Positions 1 to 11,829 of a stretch of DNA of 64,000 nucleotides are shown one piece after another. Source of the stretch: Mya arenaria (Eukaryota; Mollusca; Bivalvia; Myida; Myidae); the NCBI RefSeq assembly GCF_026914265.1, contig NC_069124.1, positions 72,340,402 to 72,404,401 on the forward strand. The letters are read 5' to 3'. Position 1 is the stretch's first letter; every line of letters begins with the position of its first letter. Below the pieces are notes generated by a model. The model had not been told where the DNA came from. It was given only the letters and a program-made list of their open reading frames with translations, and did no database searches. A program made the translations under genes and the position numbers.

Positions 1-659
1 GAATAAGATTTCTATGATTTGAAGAAGGTATATCTAATATTTAAATATAGCCTACCAGTAATGTTGCAATAAATAGTGCACACATTTATTTTTGATGATA
101 TCAAATGATTTGATTTATATTTTACCCGTTACGTTTGGGTAATGCATCAAAACGGATAAAGAGGTGTTATCAATCAGTCTGCTTACTTGATAGCCCAATT
201 GGAGACCTTACCGAAAATAACATGTCTCTATGCAATATGTCTGCACCTAAAATGATATTTTATTATATCATATCCGTCTATGTATATACAACTAATCGAT
301 GCTGGATGAGAGCCATTATTAACACGAAAAGAGCATGGGAAAATAATTCATGATTTAATTGTGACAACGCATTGATGGAAGGTGAAAGAGTACAATGTGG
401 TATCAAACTTTCTAGAATAACTAACTTGTGTTAAATGAGAAAAATATATCGATATGGCTCATCTTTGCAAAGTCAGTTGAAGAATGTGCTTGGAATACGT
501 TGTTACTTGCTTATGAGAGTAGTTAACGCAATCGAATCAACACAATATGGCACAATGACCTAAAACCAAATGATAATTTTCAATCCCTAATATCAAAAAA
601 TCATTAAAATGAGAATAACTTCGATGTTTCAAAGATATCAATATATATGTTTACTACCG
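1..659. other. AT-rich leader of the first unit, no gene
   Basis: No gene is visible. The stretch at about 500-640, with the phrase GGCACAATGACCTAAAACCAAA broken by small changes, recurs at about 4,700-4,820. That suggests it is part of the duplicated array rather than unique DNA. The 72-codon frame at 135-353 has no recognisable domain and is probably chance. Confidence 0.4.
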
Positions 660-1740
660 TGTGTCATTCTGGAGGGTATATCTAACGTTAACTTTCATAA
701 ACCGCTTGGCTGTTGGTAATATTTCTCCACTCTGCTTGAACAAACGCGACGTCATTTGACCATGGTAAACGACGTTTCAAATATCGGCAATTAATTTCAC
801 AGACGTTAAATGACAATACAATACATTTCCCCAACATAATCTTCAGTTTTGATTAATGATAGTAAAATAATTCACCGGAAAAATAGATTTAAGGATTTCA
901 ATGTTGTTTGTTTCGTTCATACTGTATGATCGCACGATACATCCTTACTTGAATACTACTTCGCGTGCAACAAGATATCCAGGTTACTACCTTAATCTTC
1001 AGATATTATCATGCTCTATATCATCTGATGACTCACCGAAACAAACAACTCATCACATAATGTTGACATATGAGTCCTGTTAATGAAAAATATAAAGTCT
1101 AGACTTTAAAAGAAATGGGACAGTCGGTGACATTAATGGTCGGAATACTTTAGAAAATGAAGCTTTTAATACGTCGATAACAGTCAAAAACGCAAATACA
1201 TTGTTGCAAATGTAATATCATTTTGACATTCAAGAACATTTTTTGCCACAAGTGATGCTTCTTCCTAGATAGTTCATATATCTCATTCGCGGTTCAAATT
1301 TGACGTTCTTTTAGGATGGTTTGAAAAGGATGCCCATTTTCAGAAATAAAATTGTTTGCGGGCTTTTTCATTCTTTTTTCATAAACACATACAGTATGTG
1401 GAAAGAGATGTTTACTTGTAATAAAAATTTCAAATATAAAATGTTCAAATTTCGAAGTTAAGTTCAAACAAAATACAGCTCGAAAAGCAATTAACAAACA
1501 TTTGTACGGTATTTCTGCTAACAAAAGGCAATTACATTCTTCGGTCAAAAGGAAAGTGGGGACATCTTATGAGTTAATGGAATACTTTTCCAATTTCCTT
1601 AAAATTTCAATGGTAACATCGATGATCATTTCTAGTCACTTAAGCCACCCATCGGTTAGAACATGTACATTATTGCGTACAGATGACTGGAAAAATGAGT
1701 CTAGTAAAGTTCAATAAAGTTCTAAATGTTGATGCTCTGT
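660..1740 (+). repeat. Block X, copy 1
   Basis: First copy of a roughly 1-kb segment present six times in this window in the same orientation. Landmarks in order are the 'CCGCT.GG' stretch, 'AAACGACGTTTCAAATAT', 'AACTCATCACATAATG', TCTAGACTTTAAAAGAAA at 1,098, and 'ATCTCATTCGCGGTTCAAAT'. The same landmarks follow each other in the other copies with substitutions and small indels, so it is an old duplication. Open frames inside it are not kept between copies. It looks noncoding. Confidence 0.7.
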
Positions 1741-2389
1741 TTACTCTCTGTTTATTATTTTTGACAACCATGACATGTTCGTGAATTAAACACATTGTTA
1801 TTCCAATTATATTCATACAGGTTTCAACTTGATTTAAAAGTGATGAAACAGAGTTATCGTTATACTTTTTAACAGGTATATCTAAGAAAGATAATAAGAA
1901 CTACAGGGACAAGCCCAGGGGTCAAACTTTAAAAATATACCTTTTTAGAGGTACAATGTTTAAGGCTGGGAATTACACCACCATATAACGCGTGTACAGG
2001 GCGACCCTCGATCCTCACAAAAAATCTTTTTCTGACCATGGATTTGGTTGCTATTTAATTATTTCAATGTGCAATACATTAAAAAAGCTATGTTTTATTT
2101 TTTAGTTAATTTGTACTAAAAAAACCGATTTGTTTTGCTATCATAATATATAATTGGAAAGAAATAGGTCACCGTGTAACATTACATGCGGAGTGCTTTT
2201 CTTTATACTCAAGACATCTTTCATAAAATTAGTATGATTTGTTTCAATTCATTAACTATCAAATCACTCTACCCCGATATTTCACAACAATATACTATAA
2301 TTGAAACAACAGGGTTATCAATAGGTTAAAGCTGATTATCAACTGACAAATAAAGGTTTCGTATTTTGAAATAAGAACTGTATAAAACT
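1741..2389 (+). repeat. Duplicated segment after X copy 1
   Basis: Contains 'ACAGGGACAAGCCCA' at about 1,900 and 'AATAGGTCACCGTGTAA' at about 2,163. Both recur in the same order at about 8,050-8,330, and a weaker match lies at about 35,200-35,260. No gene was seen. Confidence 0.55.
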
Positions 2390-4830
2390 TTTATTCTTTT
2401 TTGTTTGCACGTGCAGCCTTAAAAGAGCTTTAGTGAGGACAAAAACTACTTGGTTTGATACATCGATGAAGCAGCAATAAGACATATAAATCATGGAAAA
2501 ATATTTAGAGAAACAGAAGCATTCATCAACTTCACATTGCGAACAGTTGGGCTGTCAAATTAATAAGTTCATTTTAAGGCTATTACGGCGCCCTGAATTG
2601 TAATCCCAATGCCAGGGTGGTCCGATATACACTTTAATGTAGAATTATGCTTTTGATTGGTTCATAATATCTTCAAACGTACCGAAACATATTGTTGCTT
2701 ATTATATTAAATTGGATCGACTAAATGTGATCGGTATAATGTACGAGGTTTGGATGCCTTTGATTTGTTGCTTTAATAACCATCGGTGATGCTGGGGACC
2801 CCTCCACTTCATTATTTCTATCCTTAACCTAAGAGTGTTAGTCATAGCAAAACATGAACCAAATTTTAGATAACTGTATGTGAATGTTTGCATCGCAATG
2901 ATTAATAGTTGGCATGTTGATCCAGTTTCATTTAGTCGCTCGCATAAGATGTCTGTATGCGGTCGTTGGTAACAAAATCGTTTTTTTTTTAATTTGGTAA
3001 TCATGGTTAATATTTAATTGTTTTTGAACTAATGAGGATATGAATTAGTTTAAGCCCCTAGTAAGCTTGTGTTTCAGTGAGCTCGCGTTTGACTGACCGT
3101 TTTGATGCTTGGGCGATATGATAATCGTGATTGTAAACTTGTTTTTCTTGTGTCGTTTGGAACGTTACAGGGTGTATATTTGAATATTAGATAACTGAGT
3201 GTGTCCCTGAATTTTACATTTTATCATGTTACACCATGGACCTTTTTTAATAGTTTTCAAAATCATGGCATTCGTGCATCAGTTTTGTCGCACACAATGA
3301 TAGAATTTTTAATATTCTGACATAGTGTAAAAAGAATAATTGATAAAAAAAATGTAAAGACAGTAAGAAAGAGATCCATAGCCTACCTCTTAAATGTATG
3401 AAGAACATTTATTTTAGCCCCCCCCCCCCCCCTATAAGTATTTACTTACTTACGAAATACTATGACGTATGTTTAAGCCGCATTTACAGAGCTTTGATAT
3501 GTGGTATGTCATAATACAGTGGTCCTATATTCTGGCAAAAGAGATACAAATATTAAAGGCGACAAGGTGGACAGGCTACGACCATCATTGTCGTTGTCTG
3601 TTGTTGATTTATTGTCGTTTTTATTGGTTTGTTGATGTTTATTTTTTTAAATATGTGAAAAAAAATTCTCAGGACACACGCATTTCATACATAGCATCGC
3701 ATCGATTCAGAGTGACCTTATTTCGCGAGGTTATTTTTCACGATCTTTCAAAATACGTTCATCTTAATTTCCGCTGCACACTCCTAACATAACACATCGT
3801 CTAATTGTCCGAGCATTCCAGTAACAAAAGTCTTTGTGATCTTTCTTGTTCTACAAAGAAACTAAACGAATTGACCCTCGTTGAATTAAGTGAATGTTTT
3901 TTATCGATCTTTCAACCTAAATATGGAACTGCAACCTATCTCTTCAAAAATCGAAGCTGCAACCTATCATTTTCTTTTCGTGCTAATATCTTTTAAAATC
4001 ATTTAAATATTCGTTCCCGAATGCATATGCCTGTTATGTTTAATCAAAACTTAAGTGTTTTTTTGCGATTTTCCCAAATTATAACCTCATTTTCAGCTAA
4101 ATCCGAGCCAAAATGATAAATGGAACTGTAACCTACCAGTCGAGATTCGTACATTTTGGAATCATTGCAGAAGTGTTCTCGATAACGGTTAAAGTTTCAA
4201 GGAAAACATGGATATGCTAATACACACTAGGTATGTGGGCATATGATAGGATATGTTGAAAATTAAAGAAACTATTATAATTATATGTATTGCCTTGATT
4301 TTCGGCTCGAGTTGAGTGTTTTGGTGACGCCATCTTGCACTGAAACCTACCATTTGGTCACGTGGATTCCCCGTCGTGTGTAATGTGTCGGTCTTGAACG
4401 TGTTCAGCGGACGTTGGTAAGTGAAAAGCAATTCTCATGACACCATATGCAAATGAAACAACTGGTTTCTGTGTTCAGTATCTCCTCATTAGAACACTAT
4501 TACAGACGACGTTAGACAGTAAGCCTTCTGGGGCACACCAGAGGCACGTCATTCATATTTTTCGCCGAGCTAGTGGTTAAATTGTCTGATGCCTTATGAT
4601 GTTGTGTGCACTTCATGAAGTGCCTTTTGTGAGCGCATTTACACTTTACTACCCCTACTTAAACAACTGTTGAAGATAGAGGCTAGGAAGACAATGTAAC
4701 TAACTAATGAGAGTAGTCAACATTGCCTGGCACAATGATCTAAAACCAAACGACTATACACAATCCCTTTTAAAACCATTAACACGAAAATGACATCGAC
4801 AATTCGATGAAAATACAGAGGTATTTAGCA
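2390..4830 (+). repeat. Partial block Y (copy 0)
   Basis: The start matches segments at about 20,340, 35,390 and 43,110 (a 'GAGGACAAAA...' stretch, a short tract ending in 'GGGCTGTCAAA', then 'GGTGGTC.G.ATA.AC'). The part at 3,700-3,790, with 'CTTAATTTCCGCTGCACACTCCTAACAT', interrupted here by changes, recurs at about 15,660 and 37,440 within full Y copies. A run of 15 C lies at 3,418-3,432. The region is AT-rich and I see no gene. The 107-codon frame at 3,469-3,792 is not kept in the other copies. Confidence 0.5.
3418..3432. repeat. Poly-C run
   Basis: Fifteen consecutive C, a simple homopolymer. It is the kind of site where assembly length is uncertain. Confidence 0.95.
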
Positions 4831-5558
4831 CAACGTTTCCATTCAATGGGTAAGGTAAAATACATTTGAAAATATATTTTAGTGAACACGAAGAAACAAT
4901 AACTACATTATCACACATGTATGCCTCCATATTATTGTGCCGTAACCTACTTAATGTTCGGCTTTATGCAACCTGTATAGGGGCTATCTAGTTGCTGCTC
5001 TATAATATTTCCACAATTCATTTTATTCATTCAGCGATATAAACTGATTGTTTCTGTGAGTTTTATAAGGATAATAACACTGATTGTAACTGTACGTATA
5101 ATAATAATAATAATAATAACACTGAATGTCAGTGTACGTATCATCCGAATAATATAATGATTAAGTCATGTTTATAATGCTTAGTAATGCATGTGGATGG
5201 TTTAAGAGAACAGTAAATTTGAACGTTTTGCAATCGATCATGTTTTTAGTGTAAACAACGTATTACATGTCGTATGTAGACAAATCTTAACGTAATATTG
5301 TTTTCGGTTTATTAATCTGCTGTTCCTGCTTTTTTCTTTGCGCAGTGACACAATGGTTAGGCACTAAACTCGATTAATTGTTATTATTATCTAAATTGCA
5401 TTCATATTATTGCAAATATTTATCATCCTCCATCTGCATCTAAAAAGTTTCATACTTCAGATTATATATTTCCAACACCTTATTGGTAGCAAAGATAAAA
5501 CAAAACAGATAAACACTAAAAGAATCCCACGCAGAAGAATGTTTTGATTGTTGATAAG
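4831..5558 (+). repeat. Duplicated AT-rich segment with ATA microsatellite
   Basis: The stretch from about 4,930 ('GCCGTAACCTACTTAATGTT') to about 5,270 ('TGCAATCGATCATG') corresponds to about 5,5530-level matches further on, at 55,540-55,790, which places it in the duplicated array. A short (ATA)n microsatellite lies at about 5,099-5,119. No gene was seen. Confidence 0.45.
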
Positions 5559-5776
5559 TCCCCTTAAACGGACTGTACACCAGATTGACACAAAAAAAGT
5601 TTTTTCTGTGACGAATCTCAGGACAATTATTTAATAGAATGTGTTACGCTTTGATATCATAATTGTAAAAAAAAGTACCAAAATGTAAAAAAAAAATGTG
5701 TCGGAGACCGGATTCGAACCGGTGTCGCCAAAATTGCAGTCCAGTGCTATATCCACTGTGCTACGAAGGCTTACAC
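5559..5776 (-). mobile_element. tRNA-derived SINE, copy 1
   Basis: Read on the minus strand, the head has a Pol III A box (TAGCACAGTGG) and B box (GGTTCGAATCC) in a tRNA-like body whose anticodon-loop position holds GCA. A tail of about 140 bp follows and ends in CTGGTGTACAGTCCGTTTAA. The tRNA-like acceptor arms do not pair well, and the same tail recurs at 10,213-10,400, so this is a SINE head and not a tRNA gene. I did not assign a named SINE family. Confidence 0.8.
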
Positions 5777-6689
5777 TAAACGAGTGGTATTTTTAAGCTA
5801 TATATCTAACTTGGTAATATCACGTGATAACATCGACTAGCCAATCACGCATTAGGAATGAATGCTACTAGGTAGACATACCCAGTAATCTTTTTTAGTG
5901 GAAAAATACGAAATAAATGCTAAACTTAAAACAATTGTAAACTATGTGGTTCTTCAGTTAGTAAGTTATAATGCATTGTACTCATCAATACCAAGTTTAT
6001 GTCAGTTTTTGACAATTTTCTTTTTTTTCTTGCAAATTGATCATCTGGTGCACAGTTGCTTTAAGGAGAAAACCGTATCAGAGATTTTTGATTTGATGGT
6101 TAATGTCAAGTTTCATGAAATAAGAACCCACTTGATGCGGCAACTTAGATGGATTTTTATTCGAATATAGTTAAAGTCGCAGATATGTGTCATCCTAATC
6201 ACATTTATCCGGAAGACGGATCCATTTTCATTTATTGAAACCCACAAAATATGCACATAAAATATAAGGGTCAAGACGATCACAAGACACTAATTATCAT
6301 TTAAACTTAACATTATATGCATGTTTAAAAAGTAAAGACTGAGATAGTTGCCTTAGCCTTGATGAATTCAATCGAAAGGTTATCCGATTCTTCTAAATGA
6401 TGCATAATCCGACTGTTGGATGTATCACACATTATGCTCTCCATTTACTATACCAAATGTAAATGGCACACCTCATTCTTTCCAGATCATCCAGATTAAA
6501 CAGGGATTTTAAACAAGAAATGCTCTCGAAGGATACCCTTATTTAAATAATTGCTAAATTGGAGAAATGACAGCGGAGCAGTACTTTCTGAAGTTAGATT
6601 CGAAGATAACAAAATGACATTTAAATATCGGCAATACTTTTCCGAATCTTTCACTGTTAGCTTCACAGTGCTAATAGTAAAATATGTAC
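5777..6689. other. Unit-head segment before X copy 2, no gene
   Basis: AT-rich. The stretch at about 6,330-6,450 ('GCCTTGATGAATTC', 'GTTGGATGTATCA', then 'CTCCATTTACTATACCAAAT') resembles the stretches before X3 (about 10,550-10,670) and X6 (about 57,220-57,340), so it belongs to the repeated unit. The 90-codon frame at 5,898-6,170 shows no domain. Confidence 0.4.
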
Positions 6690-7870
6690 ATTTTTTGTAG
6701 GGTTATTTTCATCTTTATTTTCATGAACCGCTAGGCGTTATGACGTATCTGTCTTATTTTAATGCTCTGAATGGACTACGAGTTGTCATGGTAAACGACA
6801 TTTCAAATATCAGCCATTCCTTTTAACAGACGTTAAAATGGCGGTAATATACTTCTTCCAGAATGGTTTTAAGTAAGAACAATTAAAATATACATCGGAA
6901 AATAAAGATATATGGATTTATTAAATGTTGTTTGTTTCGTTCAAACTGCATGAACGCACCGTTCATACTGCATAAACGCACAACAAATACGATTCAAACC
7001 TTATGTGACTACTTCGTGGAGATATAGACATCTGTGCTAATACGTTTATGTTCACAATTATCATGCTTAATAGTACTTATTCATTTGATGACTTATCGAA
7101 ACAATCAATTGCAACTCTCCATACAGCGTTGATATATGACTCTTGTTAATGGAAGATGTATTTCGAATGAAACAGGGATCTGACTGTAAGTTTATATCGT
7201 GTTCATAAGCAAGTCTAGACTATAAACGTAATGGGACAGTCGGGAACAACGATTCCTTTATCTATAAAGAAACAACAGTCTTGGCACAATTTGTCTTTTA
7301 ATGTCCAAATGTGATTTCACTGGCCACACAATATTTGCAATTTTGACTGTAATCGACGTAATAATGCTTCAATTTTCTTCTTAAGTACCCCGACCTATCT
7401 CATTCGCGGTTCTAATTTATCATTTTTTGATGCTGTTTTATGATGCTTTGAACAGGAGGCCCATTTTCAGAAATAAAAATGTTTGCGTGCCTTTCAATTT
7501 TATTTCTATCTTACACTCAACACATACAATATGTGAAAAGAGGTTGTTAAACACATTTCAAAAGTAAAATGTTGAACTTTCGAAGTTCAGTTCAAACAAA
7601 GAACAAATCGAAAATTATGAACAAAATTATGTGCGGTATTTCTGCAACTTCGGGCAATTCTATTTTTTTGGTCGTTAGAATACTGTAGACATCTTGTGAG
7701 CTTATGAAATTCTTCTCCAAATTCGTTAAGATTACTAATGATGCATTGATGATCGTTTGTAGTCAATCAAAGCAAACCATCGTTAAAACAGGTACTTTAT
7801 TGTTGCGTATAAATGACTGCAAAATTGATTACAGCAAGGTTCAATAAAGTTCTTAATGTTGATGCTATGT
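6690..7870 (+). repeat. Block X, copy 2
   Basis: Second copy of block X. It has 'ATGAACCGCTAGGCGTTATGAC', broken by changes relative to copy 1, then 'GTAAACGACATTTCAAATAT', and TCTAGACTATAAACGTAATGGGAC, differing at a few bases, at 7,214. It continues to 'GTTCAATAAAGTTCTTAATGTT', which matches the end of copy 1. Copies 1 and 2 share the longest colinear stretch. Confidence 0.7.
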
Positions 7871-7979
7871 TTTATATTTTCGACATCTATAACATGTTCG
7901 TGAATAAAACACATTGTTTGAAACATGAAAAATGCTATGTATACTGATTTCTTAATCAGTTTTCAACTTCATTAAATAG

Positions 7980-8335
7980 TGATGACTAAGAGTCCTCGTT
8001 ATACTTAAACAGGACATAACAGGTATAACTTAGAAATATAATGAGAACTACAGGGACAAGCCCAGTAGTCAAACTTTTAAAGTACACCTTATCAAAGGCA
8101 CGAAGTTTAAGGATCGGAATGATAACACCATACAGTGTGAGTACAGGCCGCTCACAATCGTCAAACAATCTTGCAACACTTTCTGACCATGGATATGGTT
8201 GCTATTTAATCATTACAAATATGCTATACATTACAAAAGCTATTTATATTTACGAGTTAATTTGTACTTAAAGAGAACATTTCGTTTTAGAAACATATTA
8301 TATAATAAAAAATAGGTCACCGTGTAATATTGTTG
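7980..8335 (+). repeat. Duplicated segment after X copy 2
   Basis: Parallels 1,860-2,180 ('ACTACAGGGACAAGCCCAG' then 'AAATAGGTCACCGTGTAA'). The match stops abruptly near 8,335, where GC-richer unrelated sequence starts. That marks a breakpoint or insertion edge. Confidence 0.6.
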
Positions 8336-8640
8336 CGCCACAGCTGTTAGGGGGCGTTGTCAGGTTGCAGAAAGAATGCGGCTCGAACATTTCAAGTTAT
8401 TTTATTAGGTGAAATAAAATTACAACTTCTTCAAATATTTTGGTAGCGTGTCGCAAATAAACCAAAGTGTCAGCACTTTCAGAAAGTCTCAAATCATCAA
8501 GTTTTTAAATCTTAATAAATGCCAAAATGTTCCGATTTTGTAGAAAATAAAATGACAGACGCAGAATAAATGTTATTCATTTTAAATTTTTGTAAAATTA
8601 TCAAACATTCGAATCTCGACGAAAACCTAAACAAGAATGC
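8336..8640. other. Unassigned AT-rich sequence
   Basis: Starts at the breakpoint after the X2 companion segment. No gene or recognisable element is visible. Confidence 0.3.
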
Positions 8641-8832
8641 CATCTCCCAGCAATTTCCAGGGATTTGGCCATAAACTGGCCGAAAATTAGCCGAAAATTG
8701 GCCGGGTCGTTTTCTGGCCGGTGTCAAAACAGAGCGGCCTGTTTTCGGCCAAGAAACGGCCAACTCTCGACCCTACACTTGGCCGACGGCCAAGAAACGG
8801 CCAAAAAGACGGCCAACCTCACTGAAGCAGAA
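8641..8832. repeat. GGCC-rich low-copy repeat cluster
   Basis: About a dozen GGCC/GGCCG words, most in the context 'AAACGGCCA', 'GAAAATTGGCC' or 'TTTTCGGCCAAG', packed into under 200 bp. The pattern is partly palindromic, so both strands give short open frames. It stands out in this AT-rich window and looks like a degenerate short tandem repeat. Confidence 0.6.
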
Positions 8833-9208
8833 ACAGCGGCAGCCATATTGGATTTCTATGAAAAACAACGTATAGTTGACAAATTCCAAACTTCCTAATA
8901 AAGATTTAACATATAAATATAAACAATTTTCAATCAGGATACTAATATACGCATAAACTGTTAATCGATTGAATGATGCAACATAGCAACGTTCAATCAG
9001 GCAAGAAGGAAGCTGTGAAACATACTTTAACAAATGTACAATAATTCGTTCTCTAAATAACGCGAATACAGTTGTTATACACGACGTCAAGAATAGTTAC
9101 TTAGCAATTATGCTGGTCTTAAAGTGGTTTTCGTTATCATCTGGATTAATTTACCGTTAATCGTAAGTACATGGAATAAACGACATAAAATTGAAATTCG
9201 CAGGACGT
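8833..9208. other. Unassigned AT-rich sequence
   Basis: No gene, RNA or repeat was recognised between the GGCC cluster and the minisatellite. Confidence 0.3.
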
Positions 9209-9209
9209 T

Positions 9210-9660
9210 TATAACTGCAAAATGAAAAGCTGGGGTATTGAATTGTCTGTGTGAAATTCGTGTAGTGTTTCGTTGCCCTTGTGACGTGTGCCCTTTGTGT
9301 AGTGTTGTTTTGCCCTTGTGACCTTACGTGCATTTCTTGTAGTGTTTTCTTGACCCTGTGATGTTATGTGACCTTCCTGACTTTGTTTGCCCATGTAGTG
9401 TTTCCGTGCACTTGTGACGAAGAGTGTTATTCTTGTAGTGATTATTTGCCCTTGTAACGTTGTGTGCTTTTGTAGTGTTTCTATGCATTTGTGGATCTGT
9501 GCGCCCTTTGTGTAAGGTTTCTATGACCTTGTAGCGTTTAGTGTCATTCGTGTAGTGTTTCTTTAGCATTGCGCCGTTGTTTCCCCTTCGCGTAATGTTT
9601 CCTTGCCCCTGTGATGGTATGTGCACTTCGTGTAGTGTTTCTTAAGCCTTGATACTCGTG
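9210..9660. repeat. Degenerate 40-50 bp minisatellite
   Basis: About ten diverged units with the core words 'GTGTAGTGTTTC', 'TTGCCCTTGTGAC' and 'GTGTGC'. The spacing between successive 'GTAGTGTTT' words is roughly 40-50 bases. Minus-strand frames through it look repetitive (Thr/Lys/His-rich), as expected of translated minisatellite. Confidence 0.8.
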
Positions 9661-9858
9661 CCTTAAGACATAATCAAGATTATGTTTTGGGTTGTTCGGC
9701 TTTTCCTGTAGTTTCACTACATCATTTTCAAATCAACTTTGTGGTCACCGCCTTTGATTCACTTTGTTTAAAGATAAGATTAAATGTGGGACTGCTGGGT
9801 GTTTGTTTTGTATTATGACATTCGATATGTAACTGTGCTTTTGACATGTTAAGTTTAA

Positions 9859-10208
9859 AGATGCACTCTTATTCCCACATAAGGTTTAACTCAATTATAC
9901 TATGTTTTAATTTCCAAAAAAAGGATGAATAAATATCGAAAACAGAAGGTATTATTACCTTATGAGACTATAGTAATTTGAAAGAAATGTGCATAAAACA
10001 CGTTATGATACTATGGTAGATCACAGTAAATCTTTTAGTATTCACCAATCATTTAATATTATTGCTTTTGATTACACGGTTGCAATCGTGTTATCAGTAA
10101 TAAATAATGTCCATAAATGCATTATTTAGTAAGTAGTTTAAGGTTTATCGCTCAAAATTTATGTTTGTTATACATGTGAATGAATTGATTTTGAATAAGA
10201 GTGTCACT
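9859..10208. mobile_element. TTAA-flanked MITE, full copy 1
   Basis: The ends are imperfect inverted repeats: AGATGCACTCTTATTC at the left, and the complement of AGTGACACTCTTATTC at the right. A TTAA lies on each side (9,855-9,858 and 10,209-10,212). TTAA duplications are typical of the piggyBac superfamily. It is about 350 bp with no coding frame, so it is non-autonomous. Its right TTAA is also the end of the SINE that follows, so it inserted at the SINE edge. Confidence 0.75.
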
Positions 10209-10212
10209 TTAA

Positions 10213-10400
10213 AGGGATTGTACACCAGATTGGCACCATTTTATTTTCTGTAGCGAATCGCAGGACAATTATTTAATAAAAAGTTTTTTTCTATTTGATA
10301 TCATAATTGTAAAAAAACGTAACAAAATGTAAAAACAAATCGAGTCACAGACCGGGTTCGAACAGGTGTCGCCAAAATTGCAGTCAATTGTAAAATAAGT
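10213..10400 (-). mobile_element. tRNA-derived SINE, copy 2
   Basis: Same family as the SINE at 5,559-5,776. It reads from the tail 'AAAGGGATTGTACACCAGAT' to a B-box-like GTTCGAA and 'GTGTCGCCAAAATTGCAGTC'. The tRNA-like head is cut short past the anticodon region. Both SINE copies lie before an X block, so they may be one insertion duplicated with the unit. Confidence 0.75.
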
Positions 10401-10539
10401 GGTACTTCAGTTATTTTTTTCGTATACTGAATTTCTGATTGATCACGAAATCTCAACTAAGCAGTATATATAAGAGTCAAGACGTGTACAAAACACCAAG
10501 TTCGCATTTTAGTTAAACAGATTATTCCTGTTTCATTAA

Positions 10540-11640
10540 TAACGATAAGGGCTGCTGCCTCAGCTTTTGTGGAATCACTCGAACTCTAATCAAGTTGATG
10601 ATTAGCCCGGTTGTTGGATGTATCATTATTACATACACAAAATGCCCTCTGTTTACAATACCAAATGGAAATCACTCACTTATTCAACAATACGAAATAC
10701 AAATGGCTCATGACCGCATCCATTAAAAGATCAAACAGAGATGTTAAACAAGAAATATTATCAATGGTTGCTCTTTTTCAAGTTACATACTTGAAGAAAA
10801 TCTGACGTTTATTTTGCATGAACCGCTCGGTGTTTTGTTTGCTGTATTACAACACTCTGATTGGACAAGCGCGAGGTCATCTGACTATTTGTAAACGACG
10901 ATTCAAATATTTGCCATCCCTTGAAACACACGCTAATTTGCGATAATAGTCTTTACCCTAACTTTAACCTAAATAATATATCGTTTTAATTAAGAACAAT
11001 GGAAAGATACACTGGAAAATAGAAACATAAGGATACATGTATTGTTTGTGGTTTCAAGCATGACCAATAGGAGTCAATCGTTACTTCCCTACTTCTTGAA
11101 CATCAAGACATCCGCTCAATTAAACTTATGCTCCAAAATTATCATGCTTTATACCGGGACTTTATTTGATGACTTATTAAAACAAACAACTCACCACATA
11201 ACGCTGATATATGAGTGATGTTAGTGGAGGATAAGCCGTTATGCTAAAAATGAAACAGAGACCTGACTGTAAATTAATATTATACGAATAAGCATGTCTA
11301 GACTTTGAAAGAAAGGGTGATAGAAAATTGACCTTCTATTACATCGATAACAGTCAAAAATGTAATCACATTAAGACGTCAAAGAACAATGATTGTGATG
11401 TTGCTACTTAGATTGTGGAATCATCTATCTCATTCGCGATCAAATTTTACGATGTTTTAGGGATGCAATGGGGATGCTTTGAAAAGGATGCGCTTTTCCA
11501 GAAAAGTTGAGATGCATGCGTACATTTTGTTGTTGTTTTTAATCGACACATATAAGACGCGAAAAGAAAAGTTATGTCATAAACATAAATATAAAATGTT
11601 CAACTAGTCTATATGTTTTCAAAGACCTGTTAAAAAATAC
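10540..11640 (+). repeat. Unit head and block X, copy 3
   Basis: Head phrase 'GATAAGGGCTGCTGCCTCAG' then 'GGTTGTTGGATGTATCA', followed by X landmarks: 'ATGAACCGCTCGGTGTT', 'CTGATTGGACAAGCGCGAGG', and TCTAGACTTTGAAAGAAAGG at 11,297. At 11,630-11,633 it keeps the plain TTAA at which X4 and X5 carry a MITE. It therefore serves as the empty site for that insertion. Confidence 0.7.
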
Positions 11641-11829
11641 AGATCGAAAAAGTAATTAACACCTACGTAAATGTTCATAAACACTATTGATATAGATACA
11701 GTATCCTCCAGTTAACTCGAGTTTCTAGTCGTTTGGGCCCTTACATTTTGCCTTTAAACAGGATTGTTGTTTTTTTTTAAGAATTCTTGACAATCTTTAG
11801 TTACAAACTAATTGACTCCTCTTATCGAA

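Noticed and set aside
1018-1050. CTGATGA...GAAAC resembling a hammerhead ribozyme core
   Set aside because: There is no room for stem II between the two boxes, and the other X copies read TTTGATGACTTATCAAAAC, so the match is accidental.
5700-5776. A functional tRNA gene on the minus strand
   Set aside because: The acceptor strands do not pair and the sequence continues into a tail shared with another copy, so it is a SINE head.
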